Origin: Welwitschia mirabilis
Lineage: Eukaryota > Gnetophyta > Gnetopsida > Welwitschiales
Length of the DNA: 58,654 nucleotides
Direction: 5' to 3'
Assembly: GCA_051453625.1 (NCBI GenBank)
Contig: JBOZIK010000001.1
Location: forward strand, 69,246,833 to 69,305,486
Under the pieces are notes generated by a model. The model was not told the origin of the DNA and did not search any database. It worked only from the letters and a program-made list of their open reading frames with translations. Shown in pieces: positions 25,919 through 37,417 of this stretch (position 1 is its first letter; every line of letters begins with the position of its first letter). The position numbers and the translations under genes were made by a program.

Positions 25919-27190
25919 GTATATTAGACTTCTATTTGGTTATTTATCTATGTGACATTGTATTTTATTAGGAGCTATAGTTTTCTACATGTAGTATTTT
26001 AGATTTGGTTTTTTTGTTTTAGTTTTCTATAAAAATTTATGGTCATTCCCTCTGTCATCTCCATGAAAGATAAGACGATAGTGTATGATTTTTGTTTTCA
26101 ATTTTATTTTTGGATTGTTATTGTTATGAAATAAATTAGTTTTTATCATCTTTCATGATTCCGGGATGAGTAGAGGATGATAGAATTATTTTCTGTATTT
26201 TTCTGCTTTCTATTTTGATTACAGTTCTATTTCTATTTTCCTAGTTTATGTGTGTGTTGTTCCTTCTGTTATCCCCCCGATAGATAAGATGATAGTATTT
26301 TTTTAATTTTTTTCTATTATTTTCTATTTATAGGTATTATAACATTGTTAGTCCAAAAAAAGGCTTATCAGGCAAAAAAAAGATTTGGTAATAGAAGAAA
26401 GTATTTAAGAAGATAGAAATACAAACTTTAGGCACATACATTATTTTTCTGAGCTCATTTTATTTTTAAAAACTTAATCATCTTTAGCACCTACCTTCAT
26501 CTTGAACTAAAGAATATTTTCCTCTCATTATTTTCAAAAATTAATAGTGATAAAATCACTCATATAAAAAATCTTAGAAAATGTAAAAACAAATCTAAGA
26601 ATAATAGTAATAGAATGGTTTGGGAACTTCTTACTAAGAAAAGAAGAAAAGAATCTGAGAATGGTAAGAAAACACTTAGAGAGACTTTTGCAAAAAAAGG
26701 AAGACCAACTCAAAGAAATGTTAAGAGTAGGAATAGGATTCATTCCTCTTTTTAACCATCTTATTATTCCCCCTTTTCTTTTCAAAATCCATATAGAACT
26801 AATAAAGAATATCTTAGGGATTCGACCTCATCTAATCAGTTTTATTCATCTTATTCATCTTGATGAACTATGAAGAAGTAGAAAATTATCCAATAAGAAA
26901 ATTATGGAACATAGTAAAGAACCAAGAAAATACCAACAAATATATATAAAATACCAATAAAAGATTAGAAAATATGATTGTAATTCTTAAACAAAATCTC
27001 CTATCTCTTCAAATGAAAAATCCTCAAACCTGTTCTTCGACATATTACCTTGAGGAAAATGAAAAGAACTTAAGAATAAATTATTATTATCCTTGCTTCC
27101 AAGTTAAGAATAAAATTTAAAATCAAACTTCATCATTCTATTCATTAGAAGATGGGCAAAGGGGAGACAATGATAATTCAACTATATCTT
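25919..27190 (+). other. F1-c 5' UTR and low-similarity leader
   Basis: No domain is recognised. Two stretches, CTGTCATCTCCATGAAAGAT (about 26059) and TTATCCCCCCGATAGATAAG (about 26270), repeat the GTCATC...GATGATAG theme of the LTR palindromes. From about 26550 the sequence turns A-rich and lysine-coding (AAGAAAAGAAGAAAAG), with a 70-codon plus frame at 26661-26873 that may be part of a worn ORF. Confidence 0.45.
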
Positions 27191-28274
27191 TAACAATAAA
27201 GATGAGGATGGCTATGATAATGTTGAGATGTTTGAAAATGGTTCATTAGATGAAGAATGCATTCATGAGAAATATAAAAGTTTTTTAATCTATGATAGAA
27301 ATGATGATTACATTCCTCCTTTTAATTAAAGCAACAACGTGCAATAAAATAATGAGATAGTGAAGACAATGAAGACGAAGATGATACTAAAATCTTAGAT
27401 CATATTCCAAACTTTTACATTTTTTATAAATATGAAGGATTTTTACCAATATATGAGTTTCAACATTTAAAATTAATGGAGATGAGCTTTAAGACAATGA
27501 AAAATGATTAATTCAACTCAGATGAGAATTACAGTTTAGAATTAATGGAGTTATTTAGAGAGAAAGAGGAATCAAGTTAAGAAACATTAGAATATATTTC
27601 ATCAAATAACAAGAGCCTTCCTCTCTACAATATTTCTAATAATCTTTTTAAGCCATCCATCAACTTAAAAAAGAACAATGATCCTCAACAAAATGAAAAG
27701 CAACAAATTATCAATCATAAAGAAGAGTAAAATATAATTAATGAAGAAAGTATTTAAATAAGTACCTCTCCAAATCACATTCTTATCCTTAAAAATAATG
27801 AACCACATCATCTAGAGAACTGGACTTTAAAAATCTTCCAACCTCTTCCTTTGATAACTTCATGTGCAAAAAGTAACATCTTTTCCTCATTTGCAAAATT
27901 AACTCTAACATGTGCTTGATGATCATTCTTTCCCAAAACAAAATTTGGCATATCTTGAAATTATTAATTGAGGAAAACCATATCTTCTCGATTTCAATCA
28001 ATGCCTAAAATTATATGTTAAAGAGCTTCTTAGATATGTTAAATACATCTTAATTACTTATCCTAAGAAGTTTATCACAAATCCTTGGATTTTAAATAAA
28101 GCCTATTATGTTCAACATTAAGCTTTGAATGCAATTTATGTCTCAAATCTTTTATATCATGAGTTGATAAAGAATTTTTTTACATGAGTTATATAAATTT
28201 ATCATCTCTTATCTTGCTATTAACTCTGGTAGAAAGAAATTTTATGTGCTTATTTGAAAATGCCTTGTCTTCCT
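27191..28274 (+). pseudogene. F1-c unrecognised ORF remnant, acidic and Asn-rich
   Basis: A coding-like stretch on the plus strand that does not match gag, protease, RT or integrase by eye. Visible pieces, with stops and frame changes between them, are DEDGYDNVEMFENGSLDEEC (about 27196), ILDHIPNFYIFYKYEGFLP (about 27390), LMELFREKEESS, and PLYNISNNLFKPSINLKKN (about 27620). Further on is a stretch with KLYVKELLRYVKYILITYP (about 28010). Most stops here are TAA or TAG and may be former Gln codons. It is cut on the right by an 877-N gap. It could be a diverged gag or a protein special to this non-autonomous element; I cannot decide. Confidence 0.45.
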
Positions 28275-29151
28275 NNNNNNNNNNNNNNNNNNNNNNNNNN
28301 NNNNNNNNNNNNNNNNNNNNNNNNNNNNNNNNNNNNNNNNNNNNNNNNNNNNNNNNNNNNNNNNNNNNNNNNNNNNNNNNNNNNNNNNNNNNNNNNNNNN
28401 NNNNNNNNNNNNNNNNNNNNNNNNNNNNNNNNNNNNNNNNNNNNNNNNNNNNNNNNNNNNNNNNNNNNNNNNNNNNNNNNNNNNNNNNNNNNNNNNNNNN
28501 NNNNNNNNNNNNNNNNNNNNNNNNNNNNNNNNNNNNNNNNNNNNNNNNNNNNNNNNNNNNNNNNNNNNNNNNNNNNNNNNNNNNNNNNNNNNNNNNNNNN
28601 NNNNNNNNNNNNNNNNNNNNNNNNNNNNNNNNNNNNNNNNNNNNNNNNNNNNNNNNNNNNNNNNNNNNNNNNNNNNNNNNNNNNNNNNNNNNNNNNNNNN
28701 NNNNNNNNNNNNNNNNNNNNNNNNNNNNNNNNNNNNNNNNNNNNNNNNNNNNNNNNNNNNNNNNNNNNNNNNNNNNNNNNNNNNNNNNNNNNNNNNNNNN
28801 NNNNNNNNNNNNNNNNNNNNNNNNNNNNNNNNNNNNNNNNNNNNNNNNNNNNNNNNNNNNNNNNNNNNNNNNNNNNNNNNNNNNNNNNNNNNNNNNNNNN
28901 NNNNNNNNNNNNNNNNNNNNNNNNNNNNNNNNNNNNNNNNNNNNNNNNNNNNNNNNNNNNNNNNNNNNNNNNNNNNNNNNNNNNNNNNNNNNNNNNNNNN
29001 NNNNNNNNNNNNNNNNNNNNNNNNNNNNNNNNNNNNNNNNNNNNNNNNNNNNNNNNNNNNNNNNNNNNNNNNNNNNNNNNNNNNNNNNNNNNNNNNNNNN
29101 NNNNNNNNNNNNNNNNNNNNNNNNNNNNNNNNNNNNNNNNNNNNNNNNNNN
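28275..29151. other. Assembly gap, 877 N
   Basis: A long N run of non-standard size, so probably an estimated gap. The 300- and 342-codon open frames that cross it are artefacts of translating N. Confidence 0.99.
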
Positions 29152-30602
29152 TTTAAACTTGACTTATGTATTTATTTCCATAACTAGTCTTTTGACTTGG
29201 GCATTTCAGTGATAAGATTGGATTCATCCAATTTTGGGATATTTACACATCCATAAACTCCAATTGAAGAAAGATGCTTTATTTTTTATGTTTTTCTCAA
29301 TGGTGAAAAGGTCTTAGATTATTTAAGAGTGTTCTTTTTTTCCTTAATCTTATGACTTTTACCTTTTTATTTTAGAGTGTTTGGTCATGTGGAATGTTGT
29401 TTTATTATTTAAAAAAAAGGAAGTAAAATAAAAACCATAATGTTTTATATTTTACTATCTCAAAAACATTATCATAATGATGTCCTACTACAAGTTCACT
29501 CAGACAAATATTTCTGAGAGGAGCCTTTATTAGTATAATATGGTAGCTATAGGAACTCCACTAGGAGTTCAGTTAGCCATGCTTCGTGGGTCCTTATTGC
29601 TCTTGCTATGGTTGCAGTCCCCTCATCATGGATAATAAAATTATATTTAAACTTTAAGGCTATGGGATTAGTGGTATTCCTATTATCATTAGAGACATTG
29701 CTTGTTTCCTAGACTCTTAGTCTTCCTATATAATCATTTCATTTCTTGATATTTGAATGTTTATTTTGAAATGATGGTAGGAAAGTTCATTTTTAAGTAA
29801 TGCTTTGGTCTGATCATTCATTATTTAAAGAATTTTCTCTAGCATCGTCATAATCGCTACCTTATTAAATGGAATTTTTGTACATTAAGTCATGCATTTT
29901 TTACATCAAGTGATGTTATGATTTCTTTTATGGGAGTTTGTTAGGTTAAAATATCAGATTAGTAAGATATCTTTTGTTCATAGTATCTTATGTCTATTCT
30001 TATTGTTTTCTTTTATGATTTGATTAGTTATTTTAAAGTCATTATTGCATTTTCTTAGCATGTTTCCCTTATTTAAGTTTTCAATAAATGATAATTTCTT
30101 GCTTAGATAAGTGTTTTCTTCACATTTTTGGTTTTATACGTGCTTCTTATGTTTTTTTTGTGGTCAAACATTTTTTTTGTCCACTTTTTTTTTTTACTTA
30201 TCAAAATTTTTCATATCTTTATATCTTTCAATTTGACATTACTTAACTTTGCACTTCATTTTGGAAATTTATCCTCTTTTACCTATCTTTTCGCTCCCGT
30301 TTGCTTTCTTTACTTTATTGTCCAACATGGGATGTATTCTTTTTCTTTGGAGAGGAGGAGGTAGAAACCCATTTTTCATGGCTCATTTTCAAACAATTTT
30401 AACTTAATTCAAATGTTTCATGACATAAAATTTTCAAAATTTTCATACACATTATGCATTACTTATCATTTATCTATGTAATGTGTTTTATAAGCTTGTT
30501 CTATAACTTTCAGATTTATTTTTTTAAAAATAAATTAGCTCACAATTATGGTTTTTCTGCCTAGTTTTTATCAGGACATGATAAAAGTTAAGTGGAAGGC
30601 TA
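29152..30602 (+). other. F1-c 3' UTR and polypurine tract
   Basis: It aligns with the 3' UTR of F1-a and F1-b: AGAAAGATGCTTTATTTTTT, GGTCATGTGGAATG, the block TCCACTAGGAGTTCAGTTAG and others. The microsatellite seen at the matching site of the other copies is absent. It ends in AAGTGGAAGGCTA directly before the LTR (polypurine tract, 30590-30602). A frame of 78 codons at 30128-30364 is phenylalanine-rich chance sequence. Confidence 0.75.
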
Positions 30603-31673
30603 TGTTGCGCTTTCAATTTATAGTTATTTGATGGGGTTTTATGGTTTTTTTTCTAGGATGTTTATATAGGTTTAGGTGTAATTCTAATGATTTTGGAGAT
30701 ACAATAGAAAATCTTAAAAAAGTGTAATTATTATCCAAATTTGATGTATTAAAGGCACTTTTTGATGTATAAAGCTTTAAAAAAGGATTACTAACAAAAG
30801 TTCTAAGTTTATCCTTAAGAAAATAATCAAAGAAGAATGTCATCCCCTTTGTCATTCACATGGCAGGATGATGATTGATGATGTGAACTACTGAGTCTTC
30901 ATTTTGAGAATATTTTATAATGTACTATCATCTCCTATGTCATCTGGATGGTAGCTTAGATGACACTGACATGTAACCAACTCTGACAATGACTCGTAAC
31001 TATTTTATTTATTTATAAGTCATTTATAAGTGTACCTAGTCACACCTATTGTTTATCCTTTTCTACTATATTTTCTTATAAATAAGTTCCACTTTGACTC
31101 TCCTTCTCATCTTCATTTTATCAAAAATCCTTGTGATAGGAGGTCGAAGGATGAGAGATCCATTTGCGTGTGTTATAGAAAGATGTGCACTTAGTGAAGG
31201 GCTGTGTATCCTCCATTAAGACCCAACTATTTTGTAACCCAAATGTTGTTACTCTTTTAATATAAAACTTGGTTTTCTTTTTATATTTGCATCTTATATT
31301 CTCTAATTATCCTTATGGTTTATGATTGCCCTTGATCTAGTGATAATTTCTTGGATGAAATAGATCATCAAGGGAAGCCTTTATTAAGGATGAAAGAAAG
31401 TAGAGTTAGGGCTACTTTTACATTACATGTTAGTTTAGATTACATATTGCGTTTTGTATTGTACTTTTATTTCTTGCATTATTATCTATTTCTAGTTCCT
31501 ATATTATTTTACAAGCAACCTAAGTCTTATACTCATATACTTAAATGTGAATATGGAATTTCAGGTCTACTCCTACTCATACTAGTGTGATGTATTGTGT
31601 AAGATACTTATTTTGGTTATAAATGATAAGATATCTTTCAATGTAAAATCTTGCACAAATACACACTGCAACG
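30603..31673 (+). repeat. 3' LTR of F1-c
   Basis: It starts TGTTGCGCTTTC and ends CACTGCAACG, where the last base has changed from A to G. It is 1071 bp and followed by the duplication TATGG. TATA box TATAAATA is at 31077-31084. It aligns along its length with the 5' LTR, with scattered substitutions and a few indels, including the TATA-box region that is missing from the 5' LTR. Confidence 0.9.
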
Positions 31674-31678
31674 TATGG
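31674..31678. other. Target-site duplication TATGG (right of F1-c)
   Basis: It matches 24719-24723. Removing F1-c and one copy rejoins the minus-strand copia frame. Confidence 0.85.
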
Positions 31679-33340
31679 CTAAGCTTTTTGTTTCATATCT
31701 TTATTTCACTTATTATGCTTAATAAACACTTAGCTCTCTTCTTAGAAATATCTTGTAAAGTAATAATATATACTTTTGACTTTATAATTTAGTGAATACA
31801 AATTTCATAGAATTTGATTCTCTAATGATACAATCATCTTTTGTAAAGGTTAAAAAAAAATTTCATCACATAGCTATCTAACACTTAAAATATTATGTTT
31901 TAAATGTTATACAAGGAACATCCTTTACCTCTAATAGATTGCTTCTTTCAATAGTTTTAATACCTTTAATTAATACTTCTATGTTATCTCTAAATGTTAT
32001 TACTTCTTTATCTTATTTCATCAACATAGTAAAATTGGATTTATCTCTAATCATATGACTTGAACATCCACTATCAATATATCAAGCATGCTTATTTACT
32101 TCTCTTATGAAATTTGTGCTAAAAATGCTGATTTTGACTTTAAAACCCATAGTTTCCTTGGTTTGTTCTACACAAAATTTTGTACCATGCCTCTAGGCCT
32201 TTTGGTGCTATTAGTGTAATAGCTATTCTTAAATTTCATTGGATAATTATAATGATAATGACCTCTATTATGGTAATAATAGTAGATAATATTATTTTTA
32301 AATACTAAATTATCATATCTTGATTTGTAATTCCATTTGTTAAACAATAAGGCTAAGGTGATAGTAAAGGCTTCATTTTGTTCTAAACTAATATTAAAAT
32401 TTGAGGTTCTGCATTGCTAAAGCATGATATTTAAAGTATTTTCTCCTGAGTTAAATTTCTTATTAATTTTCTTTAACTCTAAGTGTTCCTATCTTATATT
32501 ATTTAATGTACATATTAGTTTACTAATCTTAGTTTTAAGAATTGCATTTTCAGATGATAACTTATTACAAGAATTATTTTCATGTTTAAAAGCTAATTCA
32601 TAGGTATGAAGTATTTTTTTTAATTTTAGTACATATCTTTTGCAATTTAAAAAATTCTTCAAAAATTAAATGGTACCTTTTATAAAGATTCATATCTATA
32701 TCATCTTCACTTTTTAATTTATACTCTTCTTTTATCTCTTTTTTTCCTCTTAAATGTGTACAATGGCCATGTAGGAAAGATAAATGTTTTCATCATTGGA
32801 TGCTTTTACTTTAGTTTCATCTTCATCATTATCCCATCCTATGAAGAAAGATATTATTTTCTTTGACTCATTATTTAGTTCCTTTTTCTGCATTTTGTTA
32901 GAACTAGGACATTCTAAGGCTATGTTTTCTCACCCTCTACATACTTAACATTATAGGTTGAAAACATCAAATTTAGAAGAAAATGGAGCATTATTAGGAC
33001 TTTTACCTTTAAAAATACTTCTAGTTTTTAAATGATTTTCTATATTCCTCCTTTTTTTGTGTTTTCATGAGAAAAATCTTTAAACTCATCTTGTAATGAG
33101 AGTTAATTCTTCATCCACATCTTCTTCTGATTCTTTCTTTTTTCTTTTGAACTTTGTTTTGTACTTTCACTAGTGCTAAGTGTAATGGACTTTTCTTTTA
33201 ATATCCCATCTTGAATGAGGTTCATTTTATAAGTTTTTAGAGCACTTTAGATCTCTTTAATCTTCATAGAGTTAAAATCTCTTGATTCTTCCATGGATAT
33301 AGTCTTAGACTTATATTTATGGGTTAGAGATATAACAACT
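31679..33340 (-). pseudogene. gag-pol: SIRE-like Ty1/copia gag, protease and GAG-pre-integrase remnant
   Basis: Read on the minus strand from 33340 down. The UBN2-type gag core has SLTHKYKSKTISMEESRDFN, then SALKTYKMNLIQDGILKEKS. Next is a zinc knuckle at about 32909-32950, where CX2CX4HX4C reads with Asn for His and ends NIALECPSSNKMQKKE, then an acidic stretch WDNDEDETKV. The protease start at about 32050-32085 reads YIDSGCSSHMIRDKSNFTML, with the catalytic DSG at 32067-32075 intact. The frame is lost shortly before F1-c. The N-terminal part of gag is missing at the joint with the CD repeat (about 33340). It is the front half of the element whose integrase lies at 23440-24718. Confidence 0.85.
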
Positions 33341-33344
33341 TTTT

Positions 33345-34140
33345 ACATTCATTTCAACCAAAGTAAACTTTATCCTTAAAGTTTAAAAAATGATAAGAAT
33401 TAAATGCAACACAAATAAGAACAAGATAATTCATAAATTATTAGTAAAAGAAAATACAAATAATGCAAAATAGTTAAGAAAAATTTTGAAAGATTTGCAA
33501 TGCAATATAAATCTAAAGATGAAAAAATGCATGCAATAGAATAACAAGGACACTTAAAGAGAATACTCAATTAGTGCTTATGGTTTAAGTGCTACTAAAG
33601 AAGATGAAATAGATTGAAAATGGACTAGGAAATGAAAAATAAAAGTGAAAAATTAGGAAATGAAAAGGGATGATTAATGAAGAGTTATCTACCCTATTAT
33701 AGTTTGTTTGTAAAACATTGTAATAGTTACATGACATATAAATTAACTATGAATGAGATGAATGAGATTATAGAGAAAAACAAGTCTAAATCTATAAAAT
33801 AAATTGATGGTAGTAGTTAGTTCTCTTAATAGCACTAATTAAGTTTAGTATTAGAGTGTAAAAATTAGTAAATAAAGGCATCAATCCAAATAAAAAAACA
33901 TGATAGTGATGTGTTGAGTGTAATTAGTAATGCAACCAAATAAATAGTGACTAAAAAGTGATTTTCATCATAAAGCAAAAACCATTATAACAAGAGTTCA
34001 TGAAAGAAAAATAAAAATTACAATGTATCATGAAAAACTAAAAATGCAAGGAAAAAAAAACTAAGTGAAGAGTAATAATGAGGAGTTAGCTAGTTGATAT
34101 TCTATAAGATACCATCCTCTTGATCTTCTTATCCATCTCA
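33345..34140 (-). repeat. CD repeat copy 1, inverted part (D segment)
   Basis: It matches 40540-41345 in the same window orientation; for example ACCAAAGTAAACTTTATCCT and GATATTCTATAAGATACCAT. Both are the minus-strand sense of the CD repeat. It is joined head to head with the C segment at about 34141. No gene is seen. Confidence 0.65.
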
Positions 34141-35060
34141 TTTTTTCCCCTTAATTGTTCTTTTATTTCTCTTTTTTATTCCTTCTTCATTTTTTTACTG
34201 TATGTTATCATGAGAGGAACATAAAGTACCTTTACTAGAGAATGAATTTTCTCTTCTTTTATCTCTCTTTATGCACTTTTCTATTTAGACATTATTGAAT
34301 TCAATAATTAAAGATACTTATTTAAGTATAAATACACATAATATTTCTACAAATAAATCTTAAATTTTTATAGAAATGCTATGAATATCCTTAGGTAATT
34401 TATTCTTCCATTTATATGAATATCCTAAGGTAATTCATTCTTCCATTCACCACACTTTTTTAGTTGTATATTTAAGTGATATAAAAAGTAATATAAGAGT
34501 TGAATAACATGATTACTTATTCCTCATGCTTACCAAGTCTATTAGTTTTCCTTCCATAGCCCTTAATGTTAGATATGCTCCATATAGAGAGGATGCTTTA
34601 CTTTGAAGTATCTTTAGAAGAATCAATTAACCCAGTTTAGATTTTTCATCCATAATATCTTTCTTAAATTAAATGTGATAGATGCTTATAGAAATTTAGA
34701 TATGATGAAAATCATATAAGATAATAAGACTTTTAACATGTCTAAAATCATTTTTAGAATTATCCTTAATTACATAGGTCATAAGAGTAATATATTCCTT
34801 TTTTATACTAGTTTACAATGTCATATCACAAACCCTTGATTTTGAAAGTTGGGATAGATCTTATATCAAGACTATTATCCTTATAGAAATTTGTCAACTA
34901 AAGATATATTGGAATGAAGATTAGATACCACGAAAACTTTAATAAATACAACAACTCAAAACACCTTAAGAAAACTTCTCCTCCTTCTCAAGTTCTCTCA
35001 TCATCATATTCTCCATCCATCATAAGAAGAAAGATAAAATAAATCCTCTTATAATATTTC
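34141..35060 (+). repeat. CD repeat copy 1, C segment
   Basis: It starts TTTTTTCCCCTTAATTG and matches the minus strand of about 42409 to 41560, as well as 16150-16800. Anchors are GTTATCATGAGAGGAAC (34206) with the complement of 42340, and GATTAGATACCACGAAAACT (34919) with the complement of 41675. In the other copies C and D run in the same direction; here they are opposed. The segment ends where the LTR of element E begins. Confidence 0.65.
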
Positions 35061-35470
35061 TTATTCTTATTCTTCTTATTCATGCCACATGGACGTCACA
35101 CTACCCTGATACAACACGGTGCGAGTGAGCGTATATGTGCCAAGAGAGGGTGTTTTACTATCTATAATGTTAGTGAAGAAGGGTCTAATGGTCTCATAAT
35201 TATTATTTTGTACTTTATTTTTATTTATTTAATTTTTTATTTTAGAAAAATTCTAATGAGTTATAGATTTGAAATTATTATGATGAGAGATGCTTAACAT
35301 CTAGAGTCATTACTTTTAGTAAATATTAAAGAATATCTTGAATTGTAACTGCTGTTATGTTTATAAAATATTTTATTATTACTACTAATATCTCATTTAT
35401 TATTTTTTATTATAGCATGCATATCATTATTTATTATCTACCCAGTGGGTTGAAAAGATAATAGAATCCC

Positions 35471-35580
35471 TATCACTTCCACCACGTTCACCACTTTTCA
35501 CCACTTCTACCACATCACTTCCACCACTTCCACCACCTTTACCACTTTTACCATACCACTTCCACTACCTTCATCACTCT
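35471..35580 (+). repeat. CCACTT/CCACCA minisatellite in E 5' LTR
   Basis: An irregular pyrimidine-rich array of ACTTCCACC-type units just upstream of the LTR TATA box. A matching, more diverged array lies in the 3' LTR at 37817-37932, so it existed before insertion. Confidence 0.85.
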
Positions 35581-35618
35581 CTTTATGATTGTATCTCTTT
35601 ACATCCTACATCCTCTAT

Positions 35619-35626
35619 TATAAATA
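35619..35626 (+). promoter_or_regulatory. TATA box of E 5' LTR
   Basis: TATAAATA, with TATAAATAGG at the matching place of the 3' LTR (37992-38001). It lies about 0.5 kb into the LTR, as expected for its RNA polymerase II promoter. Confidence 0.6.
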
Positions 35627-36832
35627 AAAACTTCTTCTCTTATTATTTTATATCTCTGAGAAGATTTTGCTATCGAATCTTAACAGCCTTTATCTTGGAG
35701 TTTGAAATTAATTCAAAGCCTTGGAACTTTGGATCTATAGAAGATTTCAATTCTTCATCTTGATTTTGATATGGTTTATAGGTTAATTTAAATTTCTTAT
35801 ATGGTATATGGATTTCCATCTACTTCTTATTTGTTCTAATTAATTCTTGCATGTCTCACATATTTCATGGATTTTTGTTGCTATCTTATTTATTTATGTA
35901 AGTTTGTGCATACAGTTGCTTGGATATGAATTCAATTATATGCTTTAAAATTTGTTAAGTAATCAAATTATATGGCCTCAAAAACTAGGCCACCTAAGAA
36001 GTTCCCATTGTCCATGGAAGTGAGTTACCAAAGTGATTAGGGTGATGTTTGTGACCCATCTAGTTGTGCATCAAATGTAGCTTTAGAGGGCTTATTCCAT
36101 CTGAAGGGTTTCTATTGGCCATAAGAATGAACCTCTATACTAATGTGTATTTTTGACATTCTTTCAATAGAGCATACTATTCATTATACATTCTTGGATT
36201 AGTGAGAGTTGGATAAGTGTATCCAGATTATTATTTATTGTATGAGGCCTTGATTACATATGATTTTCTTGAGGACCCTATCTTAATCTTGGGAATCCCT
36301 CTTACCTAGAATCTTGCTATGGACCATACTCAAAACTATGAAGGATTTAGTTCTAATGCCATGCTTTTATGTGCAAAACCTACTATAAAGAAGGCTATTG
36401 AATGACTAAGCTATTATAGTTCAAATGGAGTAATATTTTCATACTTGTTGCACACATTTATTTGAAGGACATTAGATGTCCTAATTGGATGTAAATGTGG
36501 TTACTATAATTAAATTTAATTTAAAATGTTTTATGTATTATCTCTCTTTTATTAAAAAAATACAAGTAATTATTTATTTTCTCTTAAGTAAAAGTTATAC
36601 TCTTGTATTAAGTAGATTATATTGTATACTTGAAATTAACATTATACATATTATAGTAGAAAATTCTTTTTAAGTAATTATTAGCATGGATGAATTACAG
36701 TCTAATTACTGGTTTAAGAATTTACATTTCAATAGTAGAATTTCATCCTTAGGTCTATTTGTTATTTATATTTAAAGAACTTAGACATAAATGTATAAAG
36801 TTTTTAAGTGTGAAATTCTAGGTATTACATTT

Positions 36833-36845
36833 TGGTATTAAAGCC
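36833..36845 (+). other. Primer-binding site of element E, initiator tRNA-Met type
   Basis: TGGTATTAAAGCC against the usual TGGTATCAGAGCC; both differences are transitions (C-to-T, G-to-A). It lies three bases after the LTR end. Confidence 0.85.
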
Positions 36846-37140
36846 TCGGTTGACAAATTCATTAAGCATAACTATTATTAAGTTGATAAATTTACTAGGC
36901 ATAACCATTGTAATTATTATTAGAGAATAGGTTGTGAACTCACTAGGCATAGCTATTATTAGTTTTGCAAATTCATATGGCTTAATTATTGTTAAAGTTA
37001 TAAGTTAACATGGGTTATGATATTTGTAGTTTGATTTTTAGAGGATTAATTTGACATTAAGAAGAGTACTAAACTAGCCAATTGAAGTTGCAACATTAGT
37101 AAACATAGATAATAATTTAGTGGATGAAGTTCATGATTAA

Positions 37141-37340
37141 AAAAATAACAAAAAAGATGATGACACTATCAAGAAAAAAATGACGCAATTTAAGAGAGTA
37201 AATCCTTCAACTTTTAAAGGTATCAACAACATGGAAGATGTAGAAGCATGATTGGTTTATATGCAAATAGAATTAAAATTATTTAATTTTATTACTCATT
37301 AACTTATTAAAGGAGCAACATTATCATGGAAGTAAGCAAA
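37141..37340 (+). pseudogene. gag: Gag N-terminal fragment of element E
   Basis: It reads FKRVNPSTFKGINNMEDVEA, a stop, then LVYMQIELKLFNF. The pattern F-x-x-x-N-P-x-x-F-x-G followed by an Ala-Trp position is the start of the retrotransposon gag domain in plant chromoviruses. The stop is TGA exactly where Trp (TGG) belongs, a G-to-A change. Coding similarity ends within about 60 residues and the polypurine tract follows about 70 bases later. Zinc knuckle, protease and pol are absent. Confidence 0.7.
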
Positions 37341-37403
37341 ACTAGAATAGTTTTAAGGGGTAAAATATTTTAGTAATATCTAGTTTCTAAGAGGAAACCT
37401 ATT

Positions 37404-37417
37404 AAGGGGTGAAGAAA
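37404..37417 (+). other. Polypurine tract of element E
   Basis: AAGGGGTGAAGAAA directly before TGTCACATTCC, the 3' LTR start. Confidence 0.8.

Larger units (their letters stand above)
24724..31673 (+). mobile_element. F1-c: complete but apparently pol-less F1 element inserted in the copia element
   Basis: It has two LTRs of the F1 family (24724-25755 and 30603-31673), a tRNA-Asp type primer site at 25759, a target duplication TATGG, and an interior of about 4.85 kb. The 5' interior holds an unfamiliar coding-like stretch and the 3' interior aligns with F1 3' UTRs. The single large N run (877 bases) cannot hold a gypsy pol of about 3 kb if its length is real. F1-c therefore looks like a non-autonomous (LARD or TR-GAG-like) derivative that would depend on F1 enzymes. 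The LTRs differ at many positions, so the insertion is old. It splits the GAG-pre-integrase region of a minus-strand copia element. Confidence 0.88.
35083..36829 (+). repeat. 5' LTR of element E
   Basis: From about 35190 it aligns with the 3' LTR (from about 37550), for example TTTGAAATTATTATGA and ATATCTCATTTATTATT. The first 100 bases do not resemble the 3' LTR start and are GC-richer, with four CpG between 35094 and 35131. The exact start is uncertain: GTCACACTACCCTGAT at 35095 is a candidate. It ends GGTATTACA. TATAAATA is at 35619-35626. Confidence 0.75.

Noticed and set aside
28184-29212. Open frames of 342 and 300 codons
   Set aside because: They consist almost wholly of translated N; the gap has no known sequence.
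35083-35190. CpG-dense patch as a host gene promoter or organelle insert
   Set aside because: It directly joins an LTR and starts in a way compatible with a chromovirus LTR; no gene follows. Kept only as a finding on LTR mismatch.
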